Shown: in pieces, positions 30,851 through 40,887 of the stretch | Position numbering within the stretch: the first letter of the stretch is position 1 | How the letters are laid out: each line of letters begins with the position of its first letter | From: Mycoplasmopsis citelli | Lineage (GTDB): Bacteria > Bacillota_I > Bacilli_A > Mycoplasmatales > Metamycoplasmataceae | Length of the DNA: 64,000 nucleotides | Direction: 5' to 3' | NCBI RefSeq assembly: GCF_900660645.1 | Contig: NZ_LR215036.1 | Coordinates: 496,001 to 560,000 of the forward strand | The notes under the pieces: model-generated | Seen by the model: only the letters and a program-made list of their open reading frames with translations | Databases searched by the model: none | Told to the model about the DNA's origin: nothing | Translations under genes and position numbers: made by a program

Positions 30851-30975
30851 ATATAAACTATCCTTTCTGTTTTTTGATATTTTTTAAATGATTAAAATAA
30901 ATAATTTGATCATATATTTGTAAAAAATAAACACCTTTTTAAACTAAAGACAAAAATTAAAAGTTAGTTCTAAAA

Positions 30976-31006
30976 ATAAAAAAACGTCCCAAAAAGTTGG
31001 GAACGA
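30976..31006 (-). terminator. intrinsic terminator upstream of pyrG
   Basis: TCCCAA / TTGGGA stem with T-rich loop followed by CGTTTTTTT on the minus strand. It lies after the repeated leader element and before pyrG, so it either ends a short transcript or attenuates pyrG. Confidence 0.75.
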
Positions 31007-31043
31007 AATATCTTTTTTAAAAAATAAAAAATATGCCCTAGTT

Positions 31044-31127
31044 TATTTTCAAAATACGATTATTCTAACGCTAAAAACACGAAAGCTAATTATTTTTTCG
31101 TTTTACATTAGCAATTTAATTTTAACA
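31044..31127 (-). repeat. second copy of the tuf-leader blocks, before pyrG
   Basis: TGTTAAAATT extended -10 plus AAATTGCTAAT (31099-31127) and a 38-base block (31044-31081) match the tuf leader at 25 of 29 and 31 of 38 positions by my alignment. A local stem ACGAAA/TTTCGT lies between. The terminator at 30976-31006 would end an RNA of roughly 130 bases. It could be a duplicated promoter-leader, a small RNA, or part of a pyrG attenuator. Confidence 0.6.
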
Positions 31128-31178
31128 CATTAACGAAAAACTAAAAAATATAGCATATTTAAATAAAATTTGAATTTT

Positions 31179-32366
31179 TTATTCATTAGCTAATTTAGTT
31201 TTAGTATTAAGAAGGGATACTTTTCCTAATTGTGCTGATTTTTGTATTAATTGTTTGATTTTTTTAGTTTCTAAAACTGTAGATTTAAAAAATTCATTTG
31301 CACTTTCAACTATTGAAGCTGAAAATTCTTTTTTAAGTTCTTTTAAACTAGCTTCTAATTGTGTAATTTCTTGATCAATTTTATTTTGAGCTTCCAAAAT
31401 TTTATTACGTTCTTTGAGCTGAGTAATAAGTTCATCAATATTAACTTTTTTAACCAAAATTTCTGCTGATTGATAAAAATCGTAAATTAAATTAGCTAGC
31501 GCATGAGAGTGTGAATGAGTTTCTTCATCTGTTTTATGCTCATGATTTTCATCATGACTGTGTTCATTATCTTTTTCTTTCCCTTGAGCTTGATTGTGTT
31601 TTTCGTCATTTTCATTTTTATGACCATGTTCTTTATCGCGTTGACCAAGATCTTCTTTAATTAAAGCAAGGTCTTTTTGTAAAATTGAATCAGCTGTTTT
31701 ATTTTTTTGAACACTATCAAAATAATTTTCATCAAAATAAACATTTGAAACTTGTTGATTAAGTAAATTTAGAAAACTAGCTAAATATTGCTGCGAAGGA
31801 AGAGAACCATCTTTATCGGTAATTTCTGATTTTTTATCTGATTTTTGTAAAATGTATTGCTCTATTTTTTGCGATTTTTCTTCCATTTTTGCTTTTGAAT
31901 ATTCGCTAAATACTTCTCTTAAATCCTCGGTTAAATCTCCTAATTTATTAAAAACAACATATTCAAAAATTCTATTAATTTTATCTAAAGCTTCGGGTTT
32001 GGTTTTTCCTTGTTCTTGAAGTTTTAAACCAATTTTATTTTTGAAAAGATTAACAATTGATGATTGATTATCTTTTCCATCAACTAAATTAAAGATTTTT
32101 GCTATTTTACCGCTTAATAAATGAGGTCCTTTTGATGTAATTTCTGCATATTTATTAATTAATTGATTGTTAGCTTTTAATAATTCAACTAAGGAATTAA
32201 CAACTTTTTTATCATTTTCAGGTAATGCATTAATTTTTGCTTGCGAAATTTTTGCACTTATTGGATTTTGACCATTTGTTTCTGCTGATGTGCTACAACT
32301 TATTACTGCAACAATTGGTAGACTAACAAGTGATCCTAATGATAATAATTTAACTTTTTTGTTCAT
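31179..32366 (-). CDS. histidine-rich lipoprotein
   Basis: 395-residue lipoprotein with a signal peptide ending VAVISC (Cys 24). The mature protein is Lys/Gln/Glu-rich and predicted mostly helical with coiled-coil segments. Around residues 245-290 is a stretch with about twelve His residues interspersed with Glu and Asp (for example NEHSHDENHEHKTDEETHSH). Such stretches bind zinc or nickel in metal-uptake lipoproteins, though no transporter gene is adjacent. An in-frame ribosome binding site (AAGGAG) precedes the ATG. Specific function unknown. Confidence 0.75.
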   Translation of the reverse strand: MNKKVKLLSLGSLVSLPIVAVISCSTSAETNGQNPISAKISQAKINALPENDKKVVNSLVELLKANNQLINKYAEITSKGPHLLSGKIAKIFNLVDGKDNQSSIVNLFKNKIGLKLQEQGKTKPEALDKINRIFEYVVFNKLGDLTEDLREVFSEYSKAKMEEKSQKIEQYILQKSDKKSEITDKDGSLPSQQYLASFLNLLNQQVSNVYFDENYFDSVQKNKTADSILQKDLALIKEDLGQRDKEHGHKNENDEKHNQAQGKEKDNEHSHDENHEHKTDEETHSHSHALANLIYDFYQSAEILVKKVNIDELITQLKERNKILEAQNKIDQEITQLEASLKELKKEFSASIVESANEFFKSTVLETKKIKQLIQKSAQLGKVSLLNTKTKLANE

Positions 32367-32430
32367 TTTTCTCCTTATATTACTAATTAGTAATATGTTA
32401 ATTATAAACTATTTAAGTTTAAACAAAAAT

Positions 32431-32453
32431 AAAACTTGCCATTGCAAGTTTTA
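32431..32453 (-). terminator. tyrS terminator
   Basis: AAAACTTGC / GCAAGTTTT perfect nine-base-pair hairpin followed by ATTTTTG on the minus strand; it overlaps the tyrS stop codon. Confidence 0.85.
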
Positions 32454-33686
32454 TTTTGTAATTTTAATTAAGTAAAATTGTTTTTTTCCAATATTTAAAA
32501 AAGCATATCGATTATCAAAAAACTTTGAATGCATTAAAAAATCTTCTTTAATTGGTTCTAAATTCACTTTTAAAGAATTAACTTGAATAAATTCTCTAGC
32601 TTCGCGCTTGGATTTTAAAATTTTATTTTCAATTAAAAAATCAACTAAATTGCTATTTTTATCAACAAAGAGTGTTTTTAATTCATTTTGAATGTTTTGA
32701 ATGTCTTCAACGGTAAAATTATTTAAATTAAGCTTTTTATTAAATAAAATTTCGCTAATATTAACACTATTTTTAGCATCTTGCTCACTATGAATATCTT
32801 TAACAACTTCAAAGGCTAAAGTTTTTTGAGCTAGTTTTAAAAAAGGAGCTTCAAAATGTTTTTTCATTAATTGTTCAATTTCCTCAACTTCAATAAAAGT
32901 AAGTCATTTTAATAACTTTTCAACTTCTGAATCGGGTTGATTTAGTAAAAATTGGTATAAATCATAAGGTTTAGTTTTATCTTTGGAAAGTCAATTATTT
33001 CCGCCACCAGTAGATTTTCCAAATTTTTGCCCATTGCTGTCAGTAAGTAGTTGCGATGTTAAAGCTACTGCTTGATGTTGTTGCCCAAAAATTGTGGAAA
33101 TCATATCAAGTCCAGTAGTAATATTACCCCATTGATCCGAACCACCAAATTGTAATTTAACATTATGATTTTTATAAAGCTGTACAAAGTCTCATCCTTG
33201 AATTAGCTGATATGAAAATTCCGTAAAACTAAGTCCTTTTTCAATCCGAGAAGTAATTGAATCTTTAGATAAAATATAAGCAACATTAACTAACTTACCA
33301 ACATTTCTTAAAAAATCAATTACAGACATATCTTTATAAAAGTCATAATTATCAATAACTTTAAAACCAAATTTTTCTAGTTGAGCTTTAATTTTTGCTT
33401 TGTAAAAATTAATTTGTTCCTCATTAAGCAGTACTCTTTCTGAATCTCTAAAAGACGGATCGCCTATCATTCCAGTAGTTCCACCTAAAATAGCAATTAT
33501 TTGGTAACCATATTTTTTAAATCTAAGTAAATTAATAATTTGAATATAATTTCCCAAATGCAAGCTATCGGCAGTTGGATCAAATCCTACATAAACCCCA
33601 CTTCCTTGAGGGATATTTAAAAATTTATCATAATTGGAAATTTGCTTAAAAACACCACGTTTTTTTAAATCATCAATAATATTCAT
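32451..33686 (-). CDS. tyrS: tyrosyl-tRNA synthetase
   Basis: 411-residue class I synthetase attaching Tyr to tRNA-Tyr. GFDPTADSLHLGNYIQ contains the HIGH-like motif (HLGN), FGGSDQWGN is the Tyr/ATP pocket, KFGKSTGG is the KMSKS-like loop. The C-terminal S4-like RNA-binding domain is present (FLIENKILKSKREAREFIQV). Several TGA Trp codons (QWG, WLSK). Starts 2 bases after the stop of the tRNA-binding-domain gene, so the two are an operon. Confidence 0.97.
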
Positions 33687-33688
33687 AA

Positions 33689-34264
33689 TTAAATTTGAAA
33701 TTCCTTCCCAATATTTTCTAAACTCCCAAATACTAATCCTTCTTGAGCAAAACCTAAACTAGAATATCCCACAAGCATTCCTGAGCTAGTCACATCAAGC
33801 ATTTTTCCTTCTAAAATTTCAGCTCCTAAAGCAGTAATTGAGCCTGGAAGAGCCACTAAAACAACTTTTCCTTCTGTAGAATCAAGAGTATTAGTTACTA
33901 CTTGGAATTCTTTTTGTCCATCTGATAAAGTTAAAACAAAAAGTTTTTCGCTTTTTGGGTGAACTTCTCTTTTGAGAATTTCAACATAAACAAACTTCTT
34001 TGAATCATTGATTTTTAAATTTGCTTGGGTTGCTTTTGCTTTAACTTTATTACTCAAATGTTCATTTAAGCTGAAAAATCTCTTCTCACTAGCAGATAAA
34101 ATATCTTCATCATCAAAAACATTAATTGAACCAACATTTCCTTGATCGTCAAATAAAAATAAGTAATTTTCAATGGTGATTTTTTGAGTAATTTTAACTC
34201 TGGTATCAATACTTAAAAGAGTGCAATTTTTAAATTGGTTGCTTAATTTGTGGACTAGAATCAT
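33689..34264 (-). CDS. tRNA-binding-domain protein (YtpR type)
   Basis: 191 residues. The C-terminal half (residues 90-190) has the EMAP/CsaA/PheT-like tRNA-binding fold: VYVEILKREVHPKSEKLFVL, FQVVTNTLDSTEGKVVLVAL and GYSSLGFAQEGLVFG. The N-terminal half matches the DUF4479 part of YtpR. First gene of a bicistron with tyrS, suggesting a helper role for tRNA handling. Role otherwise unknown. Confidence 0.8.
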   Translation of the reverse strand: MILVHKLSNQFKNCTLLSIDTRVKITQKITIENYLFLFDDQGNVGSINVFDDEDILSASEKRFFSLNEHLSNKVKAKATQANLKINDSKKFVYVEILKREVHPKSEKLFVLTLSDGQKEFQVVTNTLDSTEGKVVLVALPGSITALGAEILEGKMLDVTSSGMLVGYSSLGFAQEGLVFGSLENIGKEFQI

Positions 34265-34300
34265 AATAATATATTTTACATTAATTATTTTGTGTAGTAT

Positions 34301-34306
34301 TATAAT
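34301..34306 (+). promoter_or_regulatory. -10 box of degV
   Basis: TATAAT 10 bases upstream of the degV ATG without a Shine-Dalgarno, suggesting a leaderless or almost leaderless mRNA. It overlaps the divergent tRNA-binding-domain gene promoter region. Confidence 0.55.
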
Positions 34307-34316
34307 AATAAAACAT

Positions 34317-35186
34317 ATGAAAAAAATAGCTATTGTGGTAAGTTCTTCTTGTGGCTTAACTGAAGAAGAGGCAAAAAAGCGGGGATGATTTTATTTACCG
34401 TTGAATATTCAAATTGATGAAAAAAATTATTTAGATGGAATTGACTTAACAAGCACAAATTTATTTGAAAAATTCTCCAAAGATTCTAAAAGTGCTAAAA
34501 CTAGTTCCACCAATATTGGATATATAATGAATTTATTTGCACAACTTTCAAATACTTTTGATGCAGTTGTGGTATTTCCTATTTCTCAACATCTTTCTGG
34601 AGAATATCAAAATTTAATTCATTTTGCCAGTAATTTTAAAAATATTTACATAATTAATTCTTTAGATGTAGCTCATTTAATTACTCTTAAAGTTATTGAA
34701 TTTGAGCATTTAATTAAATCTAAAGTTCCTTTAAATGAAGCCATTGAGCAAATTCAAGCACCTAATTCATTGCTTTCGGTTTCTTTAATTCCAAAATACA
34801 ATCACTTTTTAGTTAAAGGCGGTCGCCTAACGCCTGGGGCTGCTACAATAGCGAATTTACTAAAAATAATTCCTATTATAAAATTTGAAAATGGAAAATT
34901 AGAAAAAGAGGGAATTGGGCGCGTTTTTTCTAAAACAGTTATAAATTGTATTGATTCAAAATTTGAACACCTAACAAATCCTCAAGATTTTGATTTAATT
35001 ATTTTACACTCACAAAATAGTGAAATTAATGATTTTATTAGCTATGCTCAAAGAAAATATTCTTTAAAAGTACTTATTTCCAATATTCCACCGGTTATTT
35101 CAATTCATACTGGACCTGAAGCAATTGTTATTATTAAGCATCCTAAATTGTCAACTGAACAGAAACTGTTATTTTCCCAAAACTAA
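34317..35186 (+). CDS. DegV family fatty-acid-binding protein
   Basis: 289 residues. N-terminus MKKIAIVVSSSCGLTEEEAK with the family strand, then YLPLNIQIDEKNYLDGIDLT and TSSTNIGY (conserved Ser/Thr lipid-head pocket). The middle VVVFPISQHLSGEYQN and the C-terminal VISIHTGPEAIVII (HxGP) complete the family signature. DegV proteins bind fatty acids and, as FakB, present them to FakA kinase. The start at 34317 includes a TGA Trp; TATAAT lies 10 bases before. Confidence 0.92.
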
Positions 35187-35213
35187 CTATTTTTGAACAA
35201 AAACAGTAAAAAG

Positions 35214-35238
35214 AAAAGCAGCTTTAGCTGCTTTTTGA
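35214..35238 (+). terminator. degV terminator
   Basis: AAAAGCAGC / GCTGCTTTTT hairpin with TTTA loop and T-run. Confidence 0.9.
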
Positions 35239-35620
35239 TTATTTATCATATATTTATCATAAATAAAAGACACAATATAATATTAGGGCAAATTTAATAT
35301 TTTAATAAAATCACGTAAAAGAAGGGCGATAATTTTTGGGGTTTAAACTGAGAAATATATGTTTAGAGAAAGTAATTTTAAAAAAATAAATTGTGTTTTT
35401 TTTATTGATAATAACGACTAACGAAATAAAAATTGTTGTGAGATTAGATGAATGTTAAGTATAACCTAAAACAAACTTAAATCTATTTTTGCTGCCTAAT
35501 ACACTTAAATGCATTAAACAGCGCATAAATTATACAACCATTTATTTATTTTTTAAGATTTTTTAAATAAAAATGTTTAAAATTTAATTAGCATCTTTTT
35601 TATTAAAAGGAGAAAGACAA
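35239..35620. other. 382-base intergenic region before deoB
   Basis: No open frame, tRNA, RNase P, tmRNA or SRP RNA signature was seen. TTTAAAAT near 35576-35583 is a likely deoB -10, and AAAGGAGAAAG precedes the ATG. The remaining about 330 bases hold nothing I can name. Confidence 0.5.
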
Positions 35621-36808
35621 ATGCCAAAATTTAACAGAGTTTTTATGATCGTTACTGATGGTCTAGGAATTGGGGCCGATCGAGATCAAAAAGCTTTTGG
35701 TGATAGCGGCGCTAACACCATTAGATCAGCCTCAATGGCTGAAGAATTTAAAATTGATACTTGAAAAAAACTTGGAATTGGAAATATTACTGATTTACAA
35801 GGAAATTATCATGTTAAAAATCCACTAGCTTATGTAGCTAAAGTGCAAGAAGTTTCAAATGCAAAAGATACTTTAGCTGGACATTGAGAAATGATGGGAA
35901 TTAAAACTTTAGTTCCTTTCCCAACTTTTACCGAAACAGGATTTCCACCTGAATTAATTGCTGAATTAGAAAAAGCGTTTGATGGTCGTAAAATCATCGG
36001 AAATAAAGCAAGTAGTGGAACTGAAATTATCAAAGAATTAGCACACTTAGAAAAACAAGATGGTTCTATTATTGTTTATACTTCAATGGATTCAGTGTTG
36101 CAAATTTGCGCTCATGAACAATGGACTGGATTAGATAATTTATATCGTTATGCTAAAGCAGCTCGAGAAATTTGTTCATCAAACCCTGCGTGAAATGTAG
36201 GTAGAATTATTGCTAGACCTTACATTGGAGAAGATGGAAACTATACTCGAACTTTTAATCGCCATGATTACGCAAACAAACCTCCAAAATTAATATTAAA
36301 TAAATTACAAGACAAAGGAGTAGAAGTTATTTCAATTGGAAAAATTAACGATATTTTTGTCGGTCAAGGAATTTCAAAACACATCCCAAGTGGAAGCGAT
36401 GCTGTTGGAATGGATAAAACCATCGAAATTGCACTAGAAAATGGGCAAAATCAATTTATTTTTACTAACTTAGTTCAATTTGATTCTCATTATGGACATC
36501 GTAGAGATGTACATGGATTTGCACAAAATATCGCTGATTTAGATGTCAAATTAGCAAAATTAATCAACTGTTTAAAAGAAGATGATTTACTAATTATGAC
36601 TAGCGATCATGGAAATGATCCGCTATATCCAGGATTTAATCACACTCGTGAATATCTTCCTGCAACTATTTATTCAAAAAGCTTTACCAAGCCTAAAGTT
36701 TTAGAAACACTTAATGGATTAGGGACTTTAGGAAATATTATTGCACGCAATTTTGGTGCAGAAATTGTTGTTGAAACTGGTGATGATATTTTTGATAAAC
36801 TAATTTAA
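35621..36808 (+). CDS. deoB: phosphopentomutase
   Basis: 395-residue metalloenzyme interconverting (deoxy)ribose-1-phosphate and -5-phosphate, linking DeoD/DeoA products to DeoC. Alkaline-phosphatase fold motifs: VTDGLGIGADRDQKAFGD (metal-binding Asp), KDTLAGHWEMMG (phosphate site), TSDHGNDPLYPGFNHTRE (metal-binding His/Asp). AAAGGAG lies upstream. Encoded away from the deoDAC operon and monocistronic, ending at a bidirectional terminator. Confidence 0.97.
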
Positions 36809-36825
36809 AGTAAAAAAGGAACAAA

Positions 36826-36857
36826 AAAACATTCTTTTAGAGAATGTTTTCTTTTAT
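36826..36857. terminator. bidirectional terminator
   Basis: AAAACATTCT / AGAATGTTTT ten-base-pair hairpin with T-runs on both strands between deoB and a convergent lipoprotein gene. Confidence 0.9.
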
Positions 36858-37354
36858 TATTGTTCTGCTGGTTGTTGTGTTTTATATCCATCAACTTCAA
36901 AGACTTTACTAAATGAACGAGATTGTCCATTTGAAAGAACTTTAGAAAAAGCAACAGAGAATTTAGCTTTGGTTTCTTCAACAGAAACAAGTGATACTTG
37001 AGTTTTGACTTCTTTTGAATAATCTAAAAAGTGTTTATCAAAAACAGGATAAATATCTTCTGATGAAGCGTCATTTACGGTTTTATCTTTGGCTGAATCT
37101 TTAAGAAGAACAATTGTGTTTTCTGACATTCTTTTTAGTTTTTCTTCAGTTGAAACCGATTCTTTAAGTGAAGCAATTTTTGCAGCTTCTTCAGGAGAAA
37201 CTTCTTTAGGTTGTGGATTAGTTGATGAAGGATCTTCTTGTTTTGGTAGCTGAACAGGTTTTATAGGTTCGCGTTGAGTACAAGAAATAGCAACTGTTAA
37301 AGGAGCAATCAATCCACCAAAAGCTGATAAGAATAAAGCTAGTTTTCTTTTCAT
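36857..37354 (-). CDS. lipoprotein of unknown function
   Basis: 165 residues. Signal peptide ending LTVAISC (Cys 25), a Pro/Gln/Glu-rich linker (KPVQLPKQEDPSSTNPQPKE), then a small domain with SLVSVEETKAKFSVAFSKVL and VFEVDGYKTQQ. Family not recognised. Faces outward by its lipid anchor. Terminates at the shared hairpin. Confidence 0.7.
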   Translation of the reverse strand: MKRKLALFLSAFGGLIAPLTVAISCTQREPIKPVQLPKQEDPSSTNPQPKEVSPEEAAKIASLKESVSTEEKLKRMSENTIVLLKDSAKDKTVNDASSEDIYPVFDKHFLDYSKEVKTQVSLVSVEETKAKFSVAFSKVLSNGQSRSFSKVFEVDGYKTQQPAEQ

Positions 37355-37451
37355 ATTTTTCCTAACTAAATGTAATTTTATAAATATATATCTTTAAGTA
37401 TAACAAATTTACAAATTTTTGCTTTAATTTTCCAAGAAAAATCAAATAAAA

Positions 37452-37889
37452 TTAAAGATCTAATTCATCAATTCTTTGTTGGTGTCTGCCACCTTCATAT
37501 TGAGTTGCTAAATATTCATCAATTATTTTTTGTGCATCCTTTGTGGAAATTTGACGTCCACCAAATGCCAAGACATTAGCATTATTGTGTAATTTTGCCA
37601 AATGAGCATCTTCAACAGAAGTAACTCGAGCTGCTCGAATGTGTTTGTGACGATTTAAAGCATATGAGATTCCTAATCCAGTTCCACAAACTCCAATAGC
37701 AAAATCAGGTTTTTGGCTATCAACATACTCAGCTAGTTCTTTCCCTTGAGTAGCATAACTAACTGGAAATTCATCGGTTTTAGGACCTAAATCAACTGTT
37801 TCATATCCTAATGATTGCATATATTTGACTAAATCTTCTTTAAGTTTAAATCCTGCATGGTCGCTTGCAAATGCAACTACTTTTTTCAT
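37452..37889 (-). CDS. rpiB: ribose-5-phosphate isomerase B
   Basis: 145 residues (RpiB/LacA/LacB family). ASDHAGFKLKEDL (substrate phosphate/ring-opening His-Ala), GVCGTGLGISYALNRHKHIR with catalytic Cys, and NVLAFGGRQI are present. Interconverts ribose-5-phosphate and ribulose-5-phosphate in the pentose phosphate pathway, meeting pentoses from nucleoside salvage. Single gene, divergent from the C39 exporter. Confidence 0.95.
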   Translation of the reverse strand: MKKVVAFASDHAGFKLKEDLVKYMQSLGYETVDLGPKTDEFPVSYATQGKELAEYVDSQKPDFAIGVCGTGLGISYALNRHKHIRAARVTSVEDAHLAKLHNNANVLAFGGRQISTKDAQKIIDEYLATQYEGGRHQQRIDELDL

Positions 37890-38012
37890 TAATTCCCCTT
37901 AAAATATTATTGATTAAATTATAAACTTTTTTTATTAAAAAATCTTTGTGGAAAAATACAGAAAAATTCTTTTTTTAAGATTTTTAATCAGAAAATTTAT
38001 ATCTTAAGTGGT

Positions 38013-40040
38013 ATGAATTATCAAACAGATTCAAAAGATTGTTCGCTAGTGGTATCTCAATATTTTATTGAAAAAATTCATGGACAGAAAGTTTCTCTAA
38101 ACGAGTTAAAACTTAATGCAATTTACAGCGAAAATGGAATATCAATAGCGAATTTACAAAAATTATTAAGTCAATATTATCTAAATATTGAGGTTTTTAA
38201 TTGCGACCTTGATACACTTAAAAAATTATCTAGTAATGAATTTCCGTTTGCTACAATTATTAATCAAAATAATAATCAACACATGATTATTATTGAAAAA
38301 ATAACTAATTCACACATTTTTTATATTGATCCAGTTTATGGAAATGAGAAAATAACTTTTGAAGAATTTCAAAAAGTTTTTTTAAATTTGCTTGTCAATT
38401 TTCAAGCGGTTGTTTCTAAAAAGCAATTACAAACTCAAAAAGAAGACATTAATTTAAATTTTCAATTAAACTTTAATCCCATTAAAATGCAAATATTTCA
38501 TTTTCTAAGTAAATTATTAGAAATGTTTGTAATACTACTAATTCCCTTGATGACCAAGTATATTTTTTCTGAAATAATTCCTTATAACTTGGAAATATAT
38601 TTATATTTTAGTGGTGTTTTTGTTGTGTGAATTTTAGTAGTTCAGCAAACATTTAAATATTTAATTAATAAATGAAGTTTAACTAAAATTACAAATGTTG
38701 CAAATGAAAAAAAGTTAAAGCTGTTAAAAATTTTAAAATCTCAATATTTTCAAGAAATTGCCAGATTAAATGCAATTGAATTCATAAACCGTCTTACTGC
38801 TATAGATACAATTTGAGATTATAAAAGTTCTTTTATTGCTTCAGTTATTATAAATTGTCTATATTTAATCATCGGGTCGCTAATGATATATAAAATTAGT
38901 TTTATTTTGTTATATGCCTTATTAATTTATTGTTTGATCAACTTCTTTATTAGCTTAATGATGCAAAATTGATATAACAATTCATACAAAAAGATTTTGG
39001 AACAAAATATAACTCTTAGCGGAAGTATTGAAGAATACTTTAATTATGTAAATTCTGTTAATATTTTAGAAATCGAAAACAAACTTTATAATGATATACA
39101 GACACAATTTTCAGAGATGCAAAATCATTATTTAAAAACAAATTATGTTTCAGAAAGCATTTTTTCAATATCAGCAATTATCGAATCGTTAGGTCCGTTT
39201 GTGATTTTGTTTTTAGGGTCTTTTCAAATTTGAAAAGGCCAAATGACTTTAGTAGATTTAATTTTTACACTAACTGCAGCAAGTTTATTAACTAAATCAA
39301 CACAAAATTTTTGGCCTTTGTTTAATTTACAAATTAAATATAAAACATCCAAAATTTTAATTGACTTTTTCAAAGAAAAAGAGCAAATTTCAGAACTAAA
39401 AGATTTATCAAGTAGTTTTGATACTATTGACAAAATAGAGCTTTCTTATATTGATTATCAATATGAACAAAATCACAAAGCTTTGAATATTCAAAGACTA
39501 ATAATTGATCAAAACACACATTTAAAGGGTGCAAATGGAATTGGTAAAACAACTCTTTCAGCAATATTAAGTGGTAATTTAAAACCTAATAATGGAATAA
39601 TTAAAATAAATAATATCCAAACAGAAATATTTGATAATCAAATGTTAAAAAATAGCATTATTTATACAGGGAGCAAAATAAATTTATCTCAAACTTTTGT
39701 AAAAGAATACACAGATTTTTCAAAAATAAATGAATTGGGTAAAGTTTTTTCGAATGAATTAATTAATAAAATTCAATCAATCAAAAATAAAAAATTTTTT
39801 GAGCTCTCTAGTGGCGAAATGCAAATAGTTAATTTTTTAAAAGTAATTCAAAATAATTATCAATTTTATATATTTGATGAGGCTTTTGATAATTTAAGTG
39901 AAACATTTTTTAAAGAAATAAAAAATTATTTAAATGAAAAAATAAATAATTCGTTAATTATAGAGATAAGTCATAACGATAAATTTATTTTTGACAATGC
40001 AAAGGAGATATATCTTGAAAAAAACCACGTTTGCTTATAA
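38013..40040 (+). CDS. C39 peptidase / ABC exporter (bacteriocin-type)
   Basis: 675 residues in one frame with TGA as Trp. Residues 1-140 form a C39 cysteine peptidase: Cys 10 in QTDSKDCSLVV, His 90 in NNQHMIII, Asp 106 in FYIDPVYG. Residues 160-450 hold several membrane segments (VILLIPLMTKYIF, LYFSGVFVV and others). The nucleotide-binding domain has Walker A GANGIGKTT (506-514), signature ELSSGEMQ, Walker B FYIFDEAFDNL and switch His ISHND. This layout is that of transporters which cleave double-Gly leaders and export peptides. No ribosome binding site is strong; the start may be near-leaderless (TATATC 8 bases upstream). It overlaps the next gene. The cargo is not visible nearby. Confidence 0.88.
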
Positions 40041-40401
40041 ATTTGAAATTTTGTTAATCTTTTTATTGTTGTTTTTATTTGGATTTATGTGCTATATTGC
40101 TTTAACTTATCAAATTAATTCATATAAAAAAGTTTATATAAGAAGAGAGTATGATGACATTTTCTTAAACGGAATTAAAATAGAAGAAATAGATCAAAAA
40201 CCACAATTATCAGTAAAATTAAATAATCAAATTTCAAATTATTCTTTTAAATATCTATTAGATGAAAATCAAATTAAAATAACTTCTCCATCATTGCTTT
40301 TGAAAATGAAGGAAAATAATATATTTGAAATTTATTGCACCTATAATTCGGGAAAAACAACTTTTTTAGAATATATTTTAAAGCAAATTTTAGTTAAATA
40401 A
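40015..40401 (+). CDS. small membrane protein next to the exporter
   Basis: 128 residues from a TTG start at 40015, with AAAGGAG 7 bases upstream; the gene overlaps the exporter by 26 bases. One N-terminal membrane segment (FEILLIFLLLFLFGFMCYIAL), then an outside domain of about 95 residues rich in Lys/Ile/Asn. This resembles the position and topology of HlyD/LcnD-type accessory proteins but is much shorter and shows no certain homology. Likely a partner of the exporter by position. Confidence 0.6.
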   Translation: MKKTTFAYKFEILLIFLLLFLFGFMCYIALTYQINSYKKVYIRREYDDIFLNGIKIEEIDQKPQLSVKLNNQISNYSFKYLLDENQIKITSPSLLLKMKENNIFEIYCTYNSGKTTFLEYILKQILVK

Positions 40402-40404
40402 GTT

Positions 40405-40410
40405 TATAAT
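40405..40410 (+). promoter_or_regulatory. -10 box of ybeY
   Basis: TATAAT ends 7 bases before the ybeY ATG; no Shine-Dalgarno is present, so this looks like a leaderless start of the ybeY-cdd-era unit. Confidence 0.55.
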
Positions 40411-40417
40411 TTTAACT

Positions 40418-40882
40418 ATGAACAAGATTATTCATGAAATTTCTTTTGATAACAGAACTAAAAATGATATTGATTATCATTATGAAATGAATGAAATACT
40501 CAAAAATTTTGCTAAATATTTTAAAATCAAAAAGAAAATAATCTTAGATGTAAAAATTGTTTCAAAGCGAAAAATCAAGCAATTAAACAAGCAATACAGA
40601 AATAAAGATTATGTAACTGATATTCTTTCTTTTGGAAATGATGATGGATTACTATTTAAACAATTGCCTTTTATTTTGTTGGGTGAATTGATTATTTGTT
40701 ATGACAAAATGCTTGAACAATCTATTGAGTTTAACCATTCAATTAAAAGAGAATTTTGTTATTTATTTACGCACGGTTTAGTTCATTTAGCTGGTTATGA
40801 TCACGAAATAGAAGAAGAAAGAGTTAAAATGAATAAAATTGTTGATAAAATATTTAAACCTTTAAAAATTAACAGAGAGTAG
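40418..40882 (+). CDS. ybeY: endoribonuclease YbeY
   Basis: 154-residue metal-dependent endoribonuclease for rRNA maturation and quality control. The zinc motif HxxxHxxGYDH is complete in THGLVHLAGYDH; the upstream TDILSFGNDDG and LLGELIICYDK are also conserved. It precedes cdd by 5 bases and era by a further gene, the usual ybeY-cdd-era neighbourhood of Firmicutes (dgkA missing). Confidence 0.95.
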   Translation: MNKIIHEISFDNRTKNDIDYHYEMNEILKNFAKYFKIKKKIILDVKIVSKRKIKQLNKQYRNKDYVTDILSFGNDDGLLFKQLPFILLGELIICYDKMLEQSIEFNHSIKREFCYLFTHGLVHLAGYDHEIEEERVKMNKIVDKIFKPLKINRE

Positions 40883-40887
40883 TTAAA

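Noticed and set aside
35239-35620. RNase P RNA or other housekeeping RNA in the deoB upstream gap
   Set aside because: None of the conserved core motifs, such as GAGGAAAGTCC, are present.
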